A stretch of 64,000 nt of DNA, from contig CM048843.1 in the NCBI GenBank assembly GCA_026545765.1, positions 18,629,200-18,693,199 of the forward strand. Reading direction: 5' to 3'. Both the position numbers and the translations under genes were made by a program. The notes beneath the pieces were generated by a model. It had not been told where the DNA came from, made no database searches, and was given only the letters and a program-made list of their open reading frames with translations. Positions 36,881 to 47,851 of the stretch are shown here, one piece after another; position 1 is the first letter of the stretch, and the number at the start of each line of letters is the position of its first letter. The stretch comes from Plantago major (lineage: Eukaryota; Streptophyta; Magnoliopsida; Lamiales; Plantaginaceae).

Positions 36881-37137
36881 CTTAGTATTATATTCTTCCA
36901 GATTCTTCTATGTATTTGTAAAAATTTCACCCAAAAATATTAGCTTAGCAATATTCAGATTCCTGTAATCTGATCAAATTTCAAAGTTCAGAGTTGTAAT
37001 CCGATCAAATTTCAAGTCAGAGTTAAATTCAGAGTTATCTCAGGTATAATTCTGGTTATTTTCTTCATTGCTACAATAAAAAGTGATTTTGCTACAGTAC
37101 TTTATGATCTTAATCTTACCCATTATTACAATCAGTA

Positions 37138-38117
37138 TTTTATATATATATATATATATATATATTCAATGATCTCGCAGATGATATGTACTAATATAAC
37201 CTGAATGCAATCAAAGATGATGAGGACTTCTAGCCTAGTTGGTTGGGCTTGAATCCATCAAGCATCAAATCTTAGGTTCGAAACCCACCAAGCCCAGCTT
37301 ATTTTATTTTTCTTTATTTCTTTTGGGCTTTACATTTGGACTTAATTCCAATTTGGTCCAAATAAACTTTCTTGCTTTAATTATTTAAATCCAATTTAAT
37401 CTAATTAATCTTTCTTCAAATATAAATTAAATCCAATTTAATTAATTTACTTTATTAAAGTATAACAATTAATTAAGTCCGATAAATCCAATTTGACTTA
37501 TTGATTGTTTCTATCAAATAGATCAATTCTCAATAACAGTAAATTAAATATTTATTAATCCAATAAATATTTAATTCACTCTAATACTCAATTGGTAGAA
37601 CAATCACCACAAAGTGTGACCCATAGGGCCTTATGTAAGTAAGCACTAATCTAATTAAGGTTTGGTGAAACTCATAGACAATTTACCAAACATTCTCAAT
37701 ACACAAGGAACGTTTGAAAGGATTGCAAACCACCTGTAATGTAGAGCTTATGATGATACGGTTCTTTTATTCGCGAACACTCGATTAAGTCTAGAACTTG
37801 ATTTCGTGTCTGTTCCAATAACTTAATCACTTTATCTCATTCTACTAATTGATCCATAATATTTGAAACACCATTCCAAATATATCTTGCGTTGGCCAAC
37901 GACTTTGATCAAACTAGTAATGAGAAGTTAAGTGTTCTCTCCAAGTCTATTTTGAGGAATGAATCATATCTTAATTAAACTACTACTAACATGTGTTTCT
38001 TGATGTGCCCAACACATGCCGTATCTACCCCTACAAGGAGTGCAAGCATTGGTCATGGTCAAAGCACACGAGTCCACACATGCAGTAAGTATTAACCTCA
38101 AGTCAAAGGACTATTAG
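37138..38117 (-). repeat. Copia 5' LTR, middle part
   Basis: After a second TA tract (37141-37164) the LTR resumes (TTCAATGATCTCGCAG...) and aligns with about 310-1275 of the window. It is interrupted at GGACTATTA by the CACTA element. Confidence 0.82.
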
Positions 38118-39213
38118 CTAAAACTGTGGCGATCCCGTCACTAAGTCTGTCGCTAAGGACTTAGCGACGGATAAAAAAGTCGTCCTCCCACAGGAAGTGG
38201 GACGACGGATAGTTTATCCGTCGCTAAATCGCGACGCATAAACCATTGACTTTTTAGCGACGGATTTTATCCCGTCGGTAAAAAGCTGATTTTTTTCTTT
38301 TTTAAAAAACAAAAAATACTCTCTTTAGCGATGGATAGTTATCCGTCGCTAAATAGCTATTTTTTTAAAAAAAATTAATCTGTATACGAATATAATAAAT
38401 CGGACGAGATCTTGATTTATCGAAACTACAATATTCAAATCGGACAATAATACGGTTGATATTCAAATCGGACAAATCGAAACTACAATATTCAATACGA
38501 TTATTCAATAAATCGAAAATTTTATACAATATTCAATAATACAAAATTCAATATACAATAATACAATACAATATTTAATATCCAAGCTAAAATATAGAAA
38601 ATGTATAAAAAGATAAAAGAAAACAGCCACTGTTTGTGGTGGATCTCGTGGATCGGAGATGATGGAGTTGGATCGGAGCATATCCGTCTTGGCCGATTTG
38701 GTGGTGGTTGAAAGATGGGAGTGGTGGACGAAGAGGAGACGGATAGATGGTGGTGCGGTGGAAGGAGGATGGTGGAGGAGGAGGCAGTGGTGGATCAATG
38801 GTGGTGCGGTGGAGGCAGTGGTGGTGCGGTGGAGGGTGGTGGTGGTGGAAGTGGTGGAAAATGGAGGGTGGTGGAATGGAAGGAGATGGGGAGATGGAAA
38901 AATGGTGAATGGTGGCTGCGGGGTGTTATATTAGGGTTTTTAGGGTTCTTGCGACGGATAGATTTATCCGTCGCTATTTAACGACGGATAAATCTCTCCG
39001 TCGTTAAAATTTTATTTTCCTTTTTTATTTCTTTATAAGTCAACAGCCTTAATGACGGATAGAAAATATCCGTCGCTATTTAGCGACGGATAGTTATCCG
39101 TCGCTAAATAGCGACGGATATAACGACAGATTAGCGACGGATAGGGCGTTAAAATCACCCTATCCATCGCTAAAATTGCCGATCTGTCGCCAATTCGCAG
39201 AATTCTTGTAGTG
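38118..39213. mobile_element. Non-autonomous CACTA element in the Copia LTR
   Basis: The element interrupts the LTR between GGACTATTA and CACC, and ATTA is present on both sides. The right end reads TTCTTGTAGTG, the inverse of the CACTACAAGAA end. The left end has lost the canonical CACTA word. Subterminal regions on both sides carry many copies of GCGACGGATA and its inverse TATCCGTCGC. Its interior (about 38380-38930) is AT-rich and then GGTGGTGG-rich; ORFs there are low-complexity. The same subterminal word fills the large CACTA element at 45982-50513, so both belong to one family. Confidence 0.82.
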
Positions 39214-39660
39214 ATTACACCAACCTACAATCTGTTACTTCTGTAGATACATAAATGGAGTACATCAAACGGTTTCTCGGCTGGGTATACCAACACTATC
39301 TAAAGTTTCCATGTGTCCATCACGGATTACCAAGTAATTCGTAGTCGTGAAAACTACTACACCCTCAAAGGATATGATGCAGACCACATGCCAATCTCCA
39401 ATGCATCATTGATATCCCATTCCCGATGATCATTGATTGGGGCTACTTTTAGAGCTATGTTATGTCACTCAAGATCTCACATTCTTAGTGATAACATAAA
39501 GCTAATGGGAACACATATGTAAACAATTACAGACAAATAGATAATAATATTTACATACTGTAATGCCTATTTACAGATGAACAATAATCATAAATAAATA
39601 CTGAATCGAATATGTATATTTGTCATCAATTCGATTGTCTCTAGGACATATATACTTTCA
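39214..39660 (-). repeat. Copia 5' LTR, distal end
   Basis: This aligns to 15330-15770 and ends GGACATATATACTTTCA at 39660, the outer end of the Copia element. Confidence 0.82.
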
Positions 39661-41300
39661 AAGAGTTGGAAAGGGAAATTTCTTATATATACTATGATTA
39701 AGAAGGAAGGAGTAGCAAAATTTATGTGATATTTTGGCTATAGGATTTGGGTATTTGAAAACGTGGAAATAATTGAAAAGGTGAATATTTTGAAAAAACA
39801 GCTCCAATGGGTGTAGATACTGGGATCTCTTGGTTAAGAGACAAAAGCTTCATATTAGTAGACCATTGCAACTTTAGATGCATGGATGGTTATAGGCTTC
39901 AAGAGTTTCCTGGGAGGAGAGGAGAGCAAATCACTTTGCTACGGAGAGAACATACTATGATGAGTTTGAGGCTCGACGCCTATCTCAGTTTGAGGTATAG
40001 AAAAAAGCCTAGCAAGATCTGTATGACCCGCTTATGAGGAACATGGATTCTCTTGGGTTGAGTATGAGAGGAAAGTACAAGAGGACTTGTACGCGGAGTA
40101 TAGAAGACAGATGGAGGCATTCCGGAGTCAGTAGAGAGAGAGTACTAGATGGACGCATACCAGAGGCAGAGGATAGTAATTGGAGGAGACCCACCACAGA
40201 TCCAGGTGGTGAGGATTGCGATACCTGCATCGACGAGGGAAGATGAGCTCTATTTTCTGTTTTGTTTCTTTTCTTTTCTTTTACTTATTCTTTGTGCTAA
40301 GGGACTAGCACTTGCTTAGGTTTTGGGGGGGGGGGGGGGGGAGGGGGTTGTTAGGTAATAGGAAATCAAGCTAATTTAATTTTTTTGAGCTAATCTAACT
40401 AGTTGTGGTCAGTATAACTGATATTGGATAACTCTGAACATTCAGTAACTGTAGCAATATGGAGATAGAATGAGGATTTTTATAAGGGAAATGCCAAGTT
40501 GAGACTCATGATATGTTTGACATGTGTTTAGAGTACTTATGTGATGTATTGTAAATGCAAACCGTGTTCTTTGTACAGATTTGGGGGTAAGTACTAATCA
40601 TTGTTTCTTTGTAAATGTAAAGGTTTGGAGTATGTATTTTAGAGCATTTCTTATGCTTTTGCTTGTAAACGATTTCGAGTTGGTAATATATTTTTGCTGT
40701 TTCAAAATAAAAAAGGACTAATCATTGTCTTTAAATGTTTATCTTGCTTCCTTTTTAAGAGGTGTAAGTTGCATGAGTTTTTCTCTAATTTTGTTTATGT
40801 TGTGAATCGTGTGTGGATCTCTTATCTGCATGAGCGAAAGCTTTGGATGGAATTCATACGCGCGTATATTCTTCTTTTACATGAGATCTCAATGGTCGGA
40901 GCCCTAGTCGTGTTAGTTATGCACCATTTCCGGTACAAGCATTGATCATGTGTGACAAATTATGGTGTTCCACCAACGGTTCACACTTTATGTCGATTCC
41001 TCCATCATTTAATTCGTTTATCTCCTTCATATTAGTCCGTCCACACACGTGTTATAATATTATTGGTCAACTTTGATTCGATCCGTCCTTTTTCTTTCTT
41101 CAAGCTGGTATTCACAGTGTTTTTCACTCTAGTCATTTTCCTTTCATATTAATTACAGATAGTCACAATAATATTTAATTTCTTAATCGGTAGTCGGTCC
41201 TTTCTATTTTTTAATTTTTCAATATAAATGAGATGTTGGCATTTTAGATGAGATTAAATTCTATGTAATACATATTTATGTTTAAGGAAATGCTAATTTA
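39661..41300. other. Intergenic stretch with possible LTR-element 3' remnant
   Basis: Around 39960-40250 short plus-strand frames are Arg/Asp/Glu-rich and match no family I know. They are followed by a phrase often seen before the polypurine tract of Gypsy elements (GGGACTAGCACTTGCTTAGG) and a G17 run (40325-40341). TTGTTAGGTAATAGG then follows and could start an LTR. This is weak evidence for a broken Gypsy remnant. I see nothing coding in the rest. Confidence 0.3.
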
Positions 41301-41506
41301 CTTGGACCACTTCATATACACACCTTCCATATATAAGCCAATTTAACACCCAAACTAGTTGGGAATTTTGTTCGCTTGTATAACCCAATTATAAAAACTG
41401 AGGATTTCCATGATGCCACAATTACTTTAATACTACTGATAATTAAAACTAAATGAATGATGCACTTTATTGATATATTAAGACCATGGCGCACACTTTT
41501 TAAATT

Positions 41507-41894
41507 CTAAGGCATGATCGGAGATTTGCACTGGGCATCTTCACATTGGGCAACACATTTGTCCATCTCTTTAGCATCTTCAATGGAGTAAAATATTGAA
41601 AGGATGATTTAGAAAAGAAAAACATTGAAATAATATTTATAAAAACAAAGATTTAAACTTACTAGCGCGAAATTGAAAGCAATTATCGGTAGCACATTTC
41701 AATGAGCAAGAATTGGGTTGATGATGACGATGTGAACACCTGACGAGACATTTAATAAAACAAGTAATGATGTCTTGAGGACGACTGGCAGTGCAATCAG
41801 AATAACAATGATCATAACAATGATGGAAGTTGCCTAATGTTTTCTGACCAAATATTGTCACCAACATCATCATTATGATCACCATTTGATTCAT
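41507..41894 (-). CDS. Thionin-like secreted cysteine-rich peptide, two exons
   Basis: Exon 1 is 41663-41894 and exon 2 is 41507-41577. The 85-base intron has donor GTAAGT and acceptor AG, in phase 1. The spliced product is 100 residues. Residues 1-21 form a signal peptide (MNQMVIIMMMLVTIFG). The mature part has 12 cysteines in repeated spacing: Cys-x3-Cys-x3-Cys, again Cys-x3-Cys-x3-Cys, then CSLKCATDNC and CVAQCEDAQC. This matches the plant thionin-like family, whose members are secreted small proteins. Some are thought to be antimicrobial, but the role here is inferred. The frame is intact and ends at TAG 41507-41509. A TATA-rich stretch upstream at about 41988-42000 is a possible promoter. 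The gene stands alone among transposons. Confidence 0.8.
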
Positions 41895-42200
41895 AATTTC
41901 CTTTATATATGGAAATATAATTCTTAATCCTTTTTGTGGAATTTATAGTGTATGAAATAACATAGGTGTGTGTGACATGATGTAGTTCATATATATATAA
42001 TATAACACATTTTCAGAGAATATACCTCCAGCTTCTATTCTTTTTCTTAGACTAGTAAGTTGAATTTACCAATGGATCAGATAGAATTGTCTGTTTTATG
42101 TATTCAAGAAAATAATTGTATATCAGTAGTCCACCAATACCTTTTCTTTTGGAAATTCAATATATTACAATAATCCAGATTTATTTATTTATAAATTATA

Positions 42201-42442
42201 CTTCCTATTCCATTCCACTAAAATCTTTCCATTTTGAGCGTTTCATTAAAAACTTTCAATTTCCTTTTATGGAAACCATCTCCATTATTAATATTTTAAT
42301 ACCTCTCTTTCATACTTTATCATTTATATTTCTTACTTTTTACCATACACTTATTACTTTATCTATATAAACCCATTTTTTACTCAAACTTCTTAAAAGT
42401 TGTGCCCAAAAAAATGAAAAGAGATTTATGAAACGGAGGGAG
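42201..42442. mobile_element. Stowaway-type MITE (Tc1/mariner)
   Basis: The 242-base AT-rich element lies between TA dinucleotides (42199-42200 and 42443-42444). Its right end is CGGAGGGAG, the inverse of the Stowaway end CTCCCTCCG. Its left end, CTTCCTATTCC, is a diverged version. There is no coding capacity. It lies about 300 bases upstream of the thionin-like gene start. Confidence 0.7.
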
Positions 42443-42444
42443 TA

Positions 42445-42990
42445 TAACTCTAGGTGGACTCAAATTTAACTGCTAGTTCAATTTAAATATTATAAACCAT
42501 CTTGCTCATTTAATATATTAAAGTAATATAATACGCGATTTGTGTGACCAAATTTTTAAGTTAATTTAAATTCAATTTGTTCATTTTACTTAACACATGT
42601 ATTGTGTTACGTAAATGCTAGTATATGATGAGTGCATGTGTCACTCTTTAAAATTAAAAAAGTGGTTCAAGGTTCAAGTCTAAATGATGTCATTTAATTT
42701 CCTTTCTTTAATTTATCTTTTTTGAAAATCTTTATTTTTTTCCAATTATATAAATTTCTCTATTTTTCATTTTAATTTTATTTCTATGTAATTTGTTCCC
42801 AAAGTTTCTCAATGCAAGCTCCTATACGCACACACGATTCTAACCATCCTATCTCCAAATCGGTACACAAGAATATTAAGATCTGGACAAATAAATCAAA
42901 GAAATACAAAAAAAAAAAAATACTTGCATGGTTGATTAATTACTTATACAAGAAGAATATGTCACCTAAGAGAATTCCAACTTCTAGACT
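42445..42990. other. AT-rich intergenic stretch
   Basis: No gene or clear repeat is visible apart from simple A/T runs. Confidence 0.5.
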
Positions 42991-43730
42991 TTTTTTTTGA
43001 GAAAATAAAGTTCTTCCATTCAAACTAATAAAAGAGAACCAGATTACATCACAGGAAAGGAACCTGGCAGGTCACCACCTCCATCACAATCTACTGAAAT
43101 GTCTTTAGCCAACAAATGAGCTAAATTGTTTCCTGATGACCGTTTAATGAAAGTAAAAGAAGCTGAATTGAAAACAAAAAGCAAAGAATTAATCTCTTGA
43201 ACTACACCTCCAGCAGCAGACAATGAGGGAGCCTTGCTTTGAATCTGATCTATAACACCTTTGCAATCCCCTTCAAAAATCATATTACCAAGCTGTTTTT
43301 CGGTCGCCAATTCGACTGCACACCTGGCTGCCAGGACTTCTCCAATTTCTGGGCACTTTATAAATGGGAATCTTCGTCGTCTTCAAGCCACAACTTTGCT
43401 TTCACTGTCTCTAATCACCACACCCACTCCAGCACCAAAATTAGAGATCGAGGCGTCAAAATTGGCTTTAAAAAAGCCAGCTTCCGGTGGTTGCCAAACG
43501 CAAAGAACATCAGGGGGTCTAGGGGTCTACACGATTTTCATGCACCAATTTATTACGATTTCCCCACAAGCACCAGCAGGAGGCCACAAATAGGCACAGG
43601 TCCTCTTGACTTGCGCTGGACCTGACATGATCAATCCACTCGTATAAAGAATCTGTAGAACATGCAATTAAACGATTAGTGAGTGGCGAAACAGCCCAAA
43701 ACAGCCGGGCATAGGGACAATCCTTCAACA

Positions 43731-45051
43731 TGGGGAGAATTGCACTTTTGGTCCTCTAATTCAAGATACTCTTCGATTTTGGTCCTACAAAATGGCAAAT
43801 TTGCATAGTTGGTCCTAAACCGTATACGTCGTTCGTATTTATACGAAATGGCACATGTGGACTGCCAACACACGCCAACAACCTAAATACATTCAATTAA
43901 GTCCCTGAAACTTTTCAAAGTTATCAATTAGGTCCAAATTAATTTCTGAAAATTGCAATACAGTCCTTGGTGGTATCTAATTCTCAAAATCTAGGTCTTT
44001 GAATTTTCAAAAAACTCAATTACGTCTCTGCAACTTCCAACAAATTTTCAAAAGCCCAAAAAAAATCATCTGAAGATCAAATCACGAGCTCAAACACATT
44101 AATATTAATCCAAGAAACATTAAGTTATTAGATGTATGTACTAATATTCACCAAACACATACTTGTGTGTGGAGTTGTGTGTATTTAAGTCTTATAAGTA
44201 ATTGATACAATTACTAATAATTAGTGATTGATACAATTACTAATAATTATTGGTGTGTATATGTATTTGAGCCTTACTAATAATCGATACAATTACTAAT
44301 CCAAACAATTTGTACAAGTTAAAGCTAAAATTTAAGTAGCAGTGAAGCAATTAGCAAACTCACTTGTGCTGTTTAGATTTCGGTACTCACACCAACCACA
44401 CTACCAGTTCATCGAGTCATCATCTTCTACCTCACGACATTTACAGCCTTGGCGGAAACATATCTACCAGTTCATCATCTCGACGTCACAGCCTCCATCT
44501 CTTCCGGTGCCCACCATGGCACCACCACCTTCATCCACTCCGCCACTGGCTACCACCTCTTATACTCCAACCTCTGGCTAGCCGTCGATTCCGTTGCCTC
44601 ATCTATATGGCTCAGTTAACTCAATTAATTAGGTCCTTCAATTTTGGAATTAGGGTTCTTCCTTTTTAAAATTAGGTTTATAATTGAGTGTTTGGTTTAA
44701 TTGGGCGTGAATGTTGACGAATTTGTTTTTAGGGTATGTCAGTAAGTTAGTTCAATTCTTTAATTCGTTCTTTAATTCTTCAGTTTGTTAGTTCAATTCC
44801 CCAATTCATTGTTTAATTCTTCAGTTTGTTAGTTCTTTCTCCGGTTCGTGGTATAATTCGTCCGTTCGCCATCATAAGTCGCCATGTAGGATGCCATGTC
44901 AGTAGGACCAAAAGTTATCCCCAATTTTCCCCAATTTTTTACCTAATTTGGCCATATTTATACGGTTTTAGAACTAGTTTTGCAAATTTGGCATTTCATA
45001 GGACCGTAAACGAAGTGGACGTCGAGTTAGAGGACCAAAAGTGCAATTCTC
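43731..45051. mobile_element. Mutator-like non-autonomous element inside the LINE
   Basis: A perfect 9-bp target duplication, CCTTCAACA, flanks the element (43722-43730 and 45052-45060). The terminal inverted repeats begin GAGAATTGCACTTTTGGTCC and stay recognisable for about 110 bases. Inside are stretches with the words AGTCCCTGAAACTT and AATTAGGTCC. A short duplication of TTTAATTCTTCAGTTTGTTAG lies at about 44773 and 44814. Short frames at 44342-44670 are Ser/His/Pro-rich, and I do not believe them. LINE coding sequence continues directly on both sides. Confidence 0.8.
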
Positions 45052-46469
45052 CCTTCAACAAGTGTATGTATAATAGTTTCATCACAAGAGAGACACACAG
45101 GACACGACACATTTAAATCCACTCCACATTTCTGTAACTCACAATTAACCGGGATAGACTTTTTCATGACCCTCCAAAAAAACACCTTTATCTTGTTTGG
45201 GAGCTTCAGTTGCCAGTTCCAGTTAATGGGATTACCAAAACTGCTATTTCCTACCAGGTTAGTATTCTCAGCCCTTTTCAACTCCCGTGCAAGAAAATAG
45301 GCGGTTCGAACGGAATAATGACCATGCTTGGCAAAATGCCATATGCGAATATCTTCACCACTACGAACTGGCAGAAGGATTTGAAGAATATGCTCAATGT
45401 CCTCCGCCCAGAACAGATCATGTAAAGCGTCAAAGTTACACCCCGGTCCTCATGAATAATATCCGCAACATAAAGGTGTGCAGGGTGCTGAAAATTGGGT
45501 GTAATAGGACGAAAACAACCATATCTTGGAATCCAGGGATCAGTCCACACCTTGATATTCTGCCTGTTGCCAATACGCCACCGGACACCTTTACGGACCA
45601 AAGGTAGAGCAGCGCAAATGCTCTTCCAGGTAAAGGAAGCGTTGCCTTTCGGGACGGCTTCTAGGATATCCGAATTAGGGAAGTACTTTGCTTTAAACAC
45701 CCTACTCAACAAAGAATCAGGGTAATGAATAACTCTCCAAACTTGTTTGCCCTACAACGCTAAGTTGAAGGACTTAAGGTCCCTAAACCCCATACCACCG
45801 TCCCTTTTGAAATCGCAAAGAGAATTCCAATTTACCCAATGAATTTTCCTCTCCGAACCATCTCCCCACCAAAATTGAGAAATAAGAGACTCATTCTCAT
45901 GAAGAAGATAATCCAGTAACCGAAAATAACCCATAACATAGGTAGGGATAGCTTGGAGGACGAATTTAATGAGAACCTCTTTTATATACAAGAAAGACCA
46001 AAAAATACGACTGAAAGTTGCGACGGATAGGCATTTCACCAATCCGTCAACGTATCCGTCGCTATTTTGCGATGGATACGTCATCCGTCGCTATTTGGCG
46101 ACGGATAATTTTATCCGTCGCCAAATAGTTGACCATATTAAAAAAAATAAAAGGAAAATAAGCGACGGATAAATTATCCGTCGCAAATTTAAAAAAAAAA
46201 AAGAAAAAATGTTATTCCCAACGAATAGTTATCCGTCGGGAGATAGCGACGGATCGCTGTCCTGTGGCGACGGATAGCGATCCGTCGATACTGTTTAGGG
46301 TTTATAGTTCACGGGCAGTGAACTCTTTCCCCCATTTTCTTCTCTTCTCTTCCTCCGGCCAAACTTCCATTTCCGTCCAAAACTCGTCCATTCCGGCCAA
46401 ACTTGGTGTCAAATCGAAGCTCGTGGGACAAGGAGCTTGGATGTTCGATCAATTTCATCTTTCTACGGT

Positions 46470-47392
46470 TTAATATAAGGTATTTTGGCTAAACCCTTGT
46501 TTTTTAAATTTTGGGGATTTTGTTATTTTTGAGTAATTTGAGCAATTATATGTATATGAGAAGTATGTACTAATTAGTTTAGCTTATATTAGGTAGTGTG
46601 TTAACTTTTGAGATGTGCAATTGCTATATTGATTGTGATTTTGATTTTTTTGGATAATGTTATGATGTTGTCAAGTATGTAGTTAGGGCTTTTAATTTGA
46701 TATTTTGGCATATGTAGTAGGATTAGTAGGATTTAGTTGAGTGTTTTGAAACCCTAACTTTTTGACAAATTTGAAAATTTTGTTAATTTCGACTTGTTTA
46801 GTGTTTAGTATATCAAATTAGTATTACTAGTTAACTAGTATAGTGTTAAGATTTAGTTAATTAACTTTGAGATGTGCAATTGATTGGATTGTTAATTAGT
46901 ATATTAATGTTAAGTATGTATGTAGTAGTTTTGATTTGATAAATTCGTACATGTACTAGATTACGAGGATTTAGTTAAGTGTTTTTTTGACTATTTGGTG
47001 ATTACATTAACGTAAAATACATGTAACTTATAATTTATAACTCGTATTAAGGGGTTGAATTAATGGTTAAAATTGGATTGTTAATTAGTATATTAATGTT
47101 AAGTATGTATGTAGTAGTTTTTATTTGATAAATTCGTATATGTACTAGATTAGGAGGATTTAGTTAAGTGTTTTGAGACCATTTTGGTGATTATATTAAC
47201 GTAAAATACATGTAACTTATAATTTATAACTCGTAGTAAGGGGTTGAAATGGTTAAAATACGTGGAAAATTTTGTAACACATCGAATACTTAATAATTAA
47301 TCATGAAATTATAAGGAACGTATTTTAATTAATTAACAATTAATCTCGGCAGAATTGGAATCGATTTAATCAATTCAATATGATCTAATCAT
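46470..47392. repeat. AT-rich CACTA leader with 189-bp tandem duplication
   Basis: Two copies (46883-47071 and 47072 to about 47258) start ATTGGATTGTTAATTAGTA and contain AAAATACATGTAACTTATAA. A more diverged related stretch lies at about 46660-46760. No coding is visible. It sits between the subterminal repeats and the first transposase exon. Confidence 0.8.
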
Positions 47393-47851
47393 TTGAAACG
47401 TGTCAGGGTAAAAAAGTATCTAATGAATTCCGACCGTTCATGGATGTACGATCGTACGGCGGTAAATGACATAGTTTGTAGGAGTTTTGTAAAAGGGGTT
47501 CAAGGTTTCATCGCGTTTGCGATGGGACGTCCGGCTTGTGTAAATGGGGGGGGGGGGGGGTTGATAAAGTGGCCTTGCACATTGGAAACCTGCAGAAACA
47601 AGCGTTTTATGACTCCTACAGCGATATTCGAGCACTTGAGACGTAATGGATTCATGCCTGAGTATCATGTATGGATTCATCATGGTAAGGAAGCACCGTC
47701 CATGGCATACCTCCAATGGAGGGAGAGGCGGGGGTTGGGGACGCCTATTGAGTACTTTTTTGGTTGTCGGAACATGTGCATGGTTTATTGGGAGGAGGAT
47801 GTAGATCTGATGGAATGCAAGTTCTGTGGTAGGGAGCGTCACAAGTGGTGA
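47393..47851 (+). CDS. Transposase-associated N-terminal domain exon of the CACTA element
   Basis: The 152-codon ORF contains WMYDRTAVNDIVCRSFVKGV, IKWPCTLETCRNKRF, IFEHLRRNGFMPEYHVWIHHG and a Cys pair (CKFCGRERHKW). This is the plant Transpos_assoc domain, normally the start of the En/Spm transposase. A zinc-binding cysteine pattern is visible. A G15 run (47546-47560) sits in the NGGGGGLIKWPC motif, where relatives have only a short Gly stretch. The catalytic part that should follow is not found. The next exons belong to the TNPA-like gene. Confidence 0.75.
   Translation: MKRVRVKKYLMNSDRSWMYDRTAVNDIVCRSFVKGVQGFIAFAMGRPACVNGGGGGLIKWPCTLETCRNKRFMTPTAIFEHLRRNGFMPEYHVWIHHGKEAPSMAYLQWRERRGLGTPIEYFFGCRNMCMVYWEEDVDLMECKFCGRERHKW

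Larger units (their letters stand above)
29698..37137 (+). mobile_element. Endogenous caulimovirid, florendovirus type, broken fossil
   Basis: This fossil pararetrovirus copy is about 7.4 kb, close to one genome length. In plus-strand order it holds a Met-tRNA primer site (TGGTATCAGAGCCATAAAG, 29741-29759), a movement protein region, coat protein with zinc knuckle, protease, RT, RNase H, and a separate downstream ORF2 region. There is no integrase and no LTR. MP-CP-PR-RT-RH followed by an ORF2 of unknown function is the known layout of florendoviruses, which are known mainly as integrated copies. The same 13 bases (ATTACAATCAGTA) occur at both ends (29698-29710 and 37125-37137), and (TA)n tracts lie outside both ends. 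The frames are broken in well over ten places, so it is an old, dead copy. Confidence 0.85.
1..39660 (-). mobile_element. Old Copia-type LTR retrotransposon, broken, with nested insertions in both LTRs
   Basis: The element is on the minus strand. Its 5' LTR starts at 21404 and ends at 39660. Its 3' LTR begins just left of the window, because base 1 aligns about 100 bases into the other copy, and ends at 15770. Without insertions each LTR is about 1.8 kb, running TGTTGG...TTTCA on the plus strand. A primer binding site matching initiator Met tRNA (TGATATCAGAGC) lies at 21391-21402. A purine tract (AAGTGGGAGATT) abuts the 3' LTR at 15771-15782. The reverse strand near 15843-15872 still reads ADSFTKP, like the end of Copia RNase H. 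No long ORF survives in the internal region, so I infer an old, much-broken copy. The two LTRs differ at many positions, which fits an age of several million years. Confidence 0.8.

Noticed and set aside
29698-37137. Interpretation as a Ty3/Gypsy element because of the Gypsy-like RT
   Set aside because: No integrase and no LTRs. The movement-protein and coat-protein words and the Met-tRNA site fit Caulimoviridae.
38505-38981. Long Gly/Trp- or His-rich frames on both strands
   Set aside because: They come from a GGTGGTGG-type low-complexity stretch inside the small CACTA element. There is no domain and the ORFs overlap each other.
40694-40945. Hydrophobic 83-codon frame
   Set aside because: No family resemblance, no promoter or splice context, and it sits in a likely LTR remnant.
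44342-44669. Two overlapping Ser/His/Pro-rich frames in the Mutator-like element
   Set aside because: Low complexity, no motif, overlapping frames. A captured gene fragment is possible but not supported.
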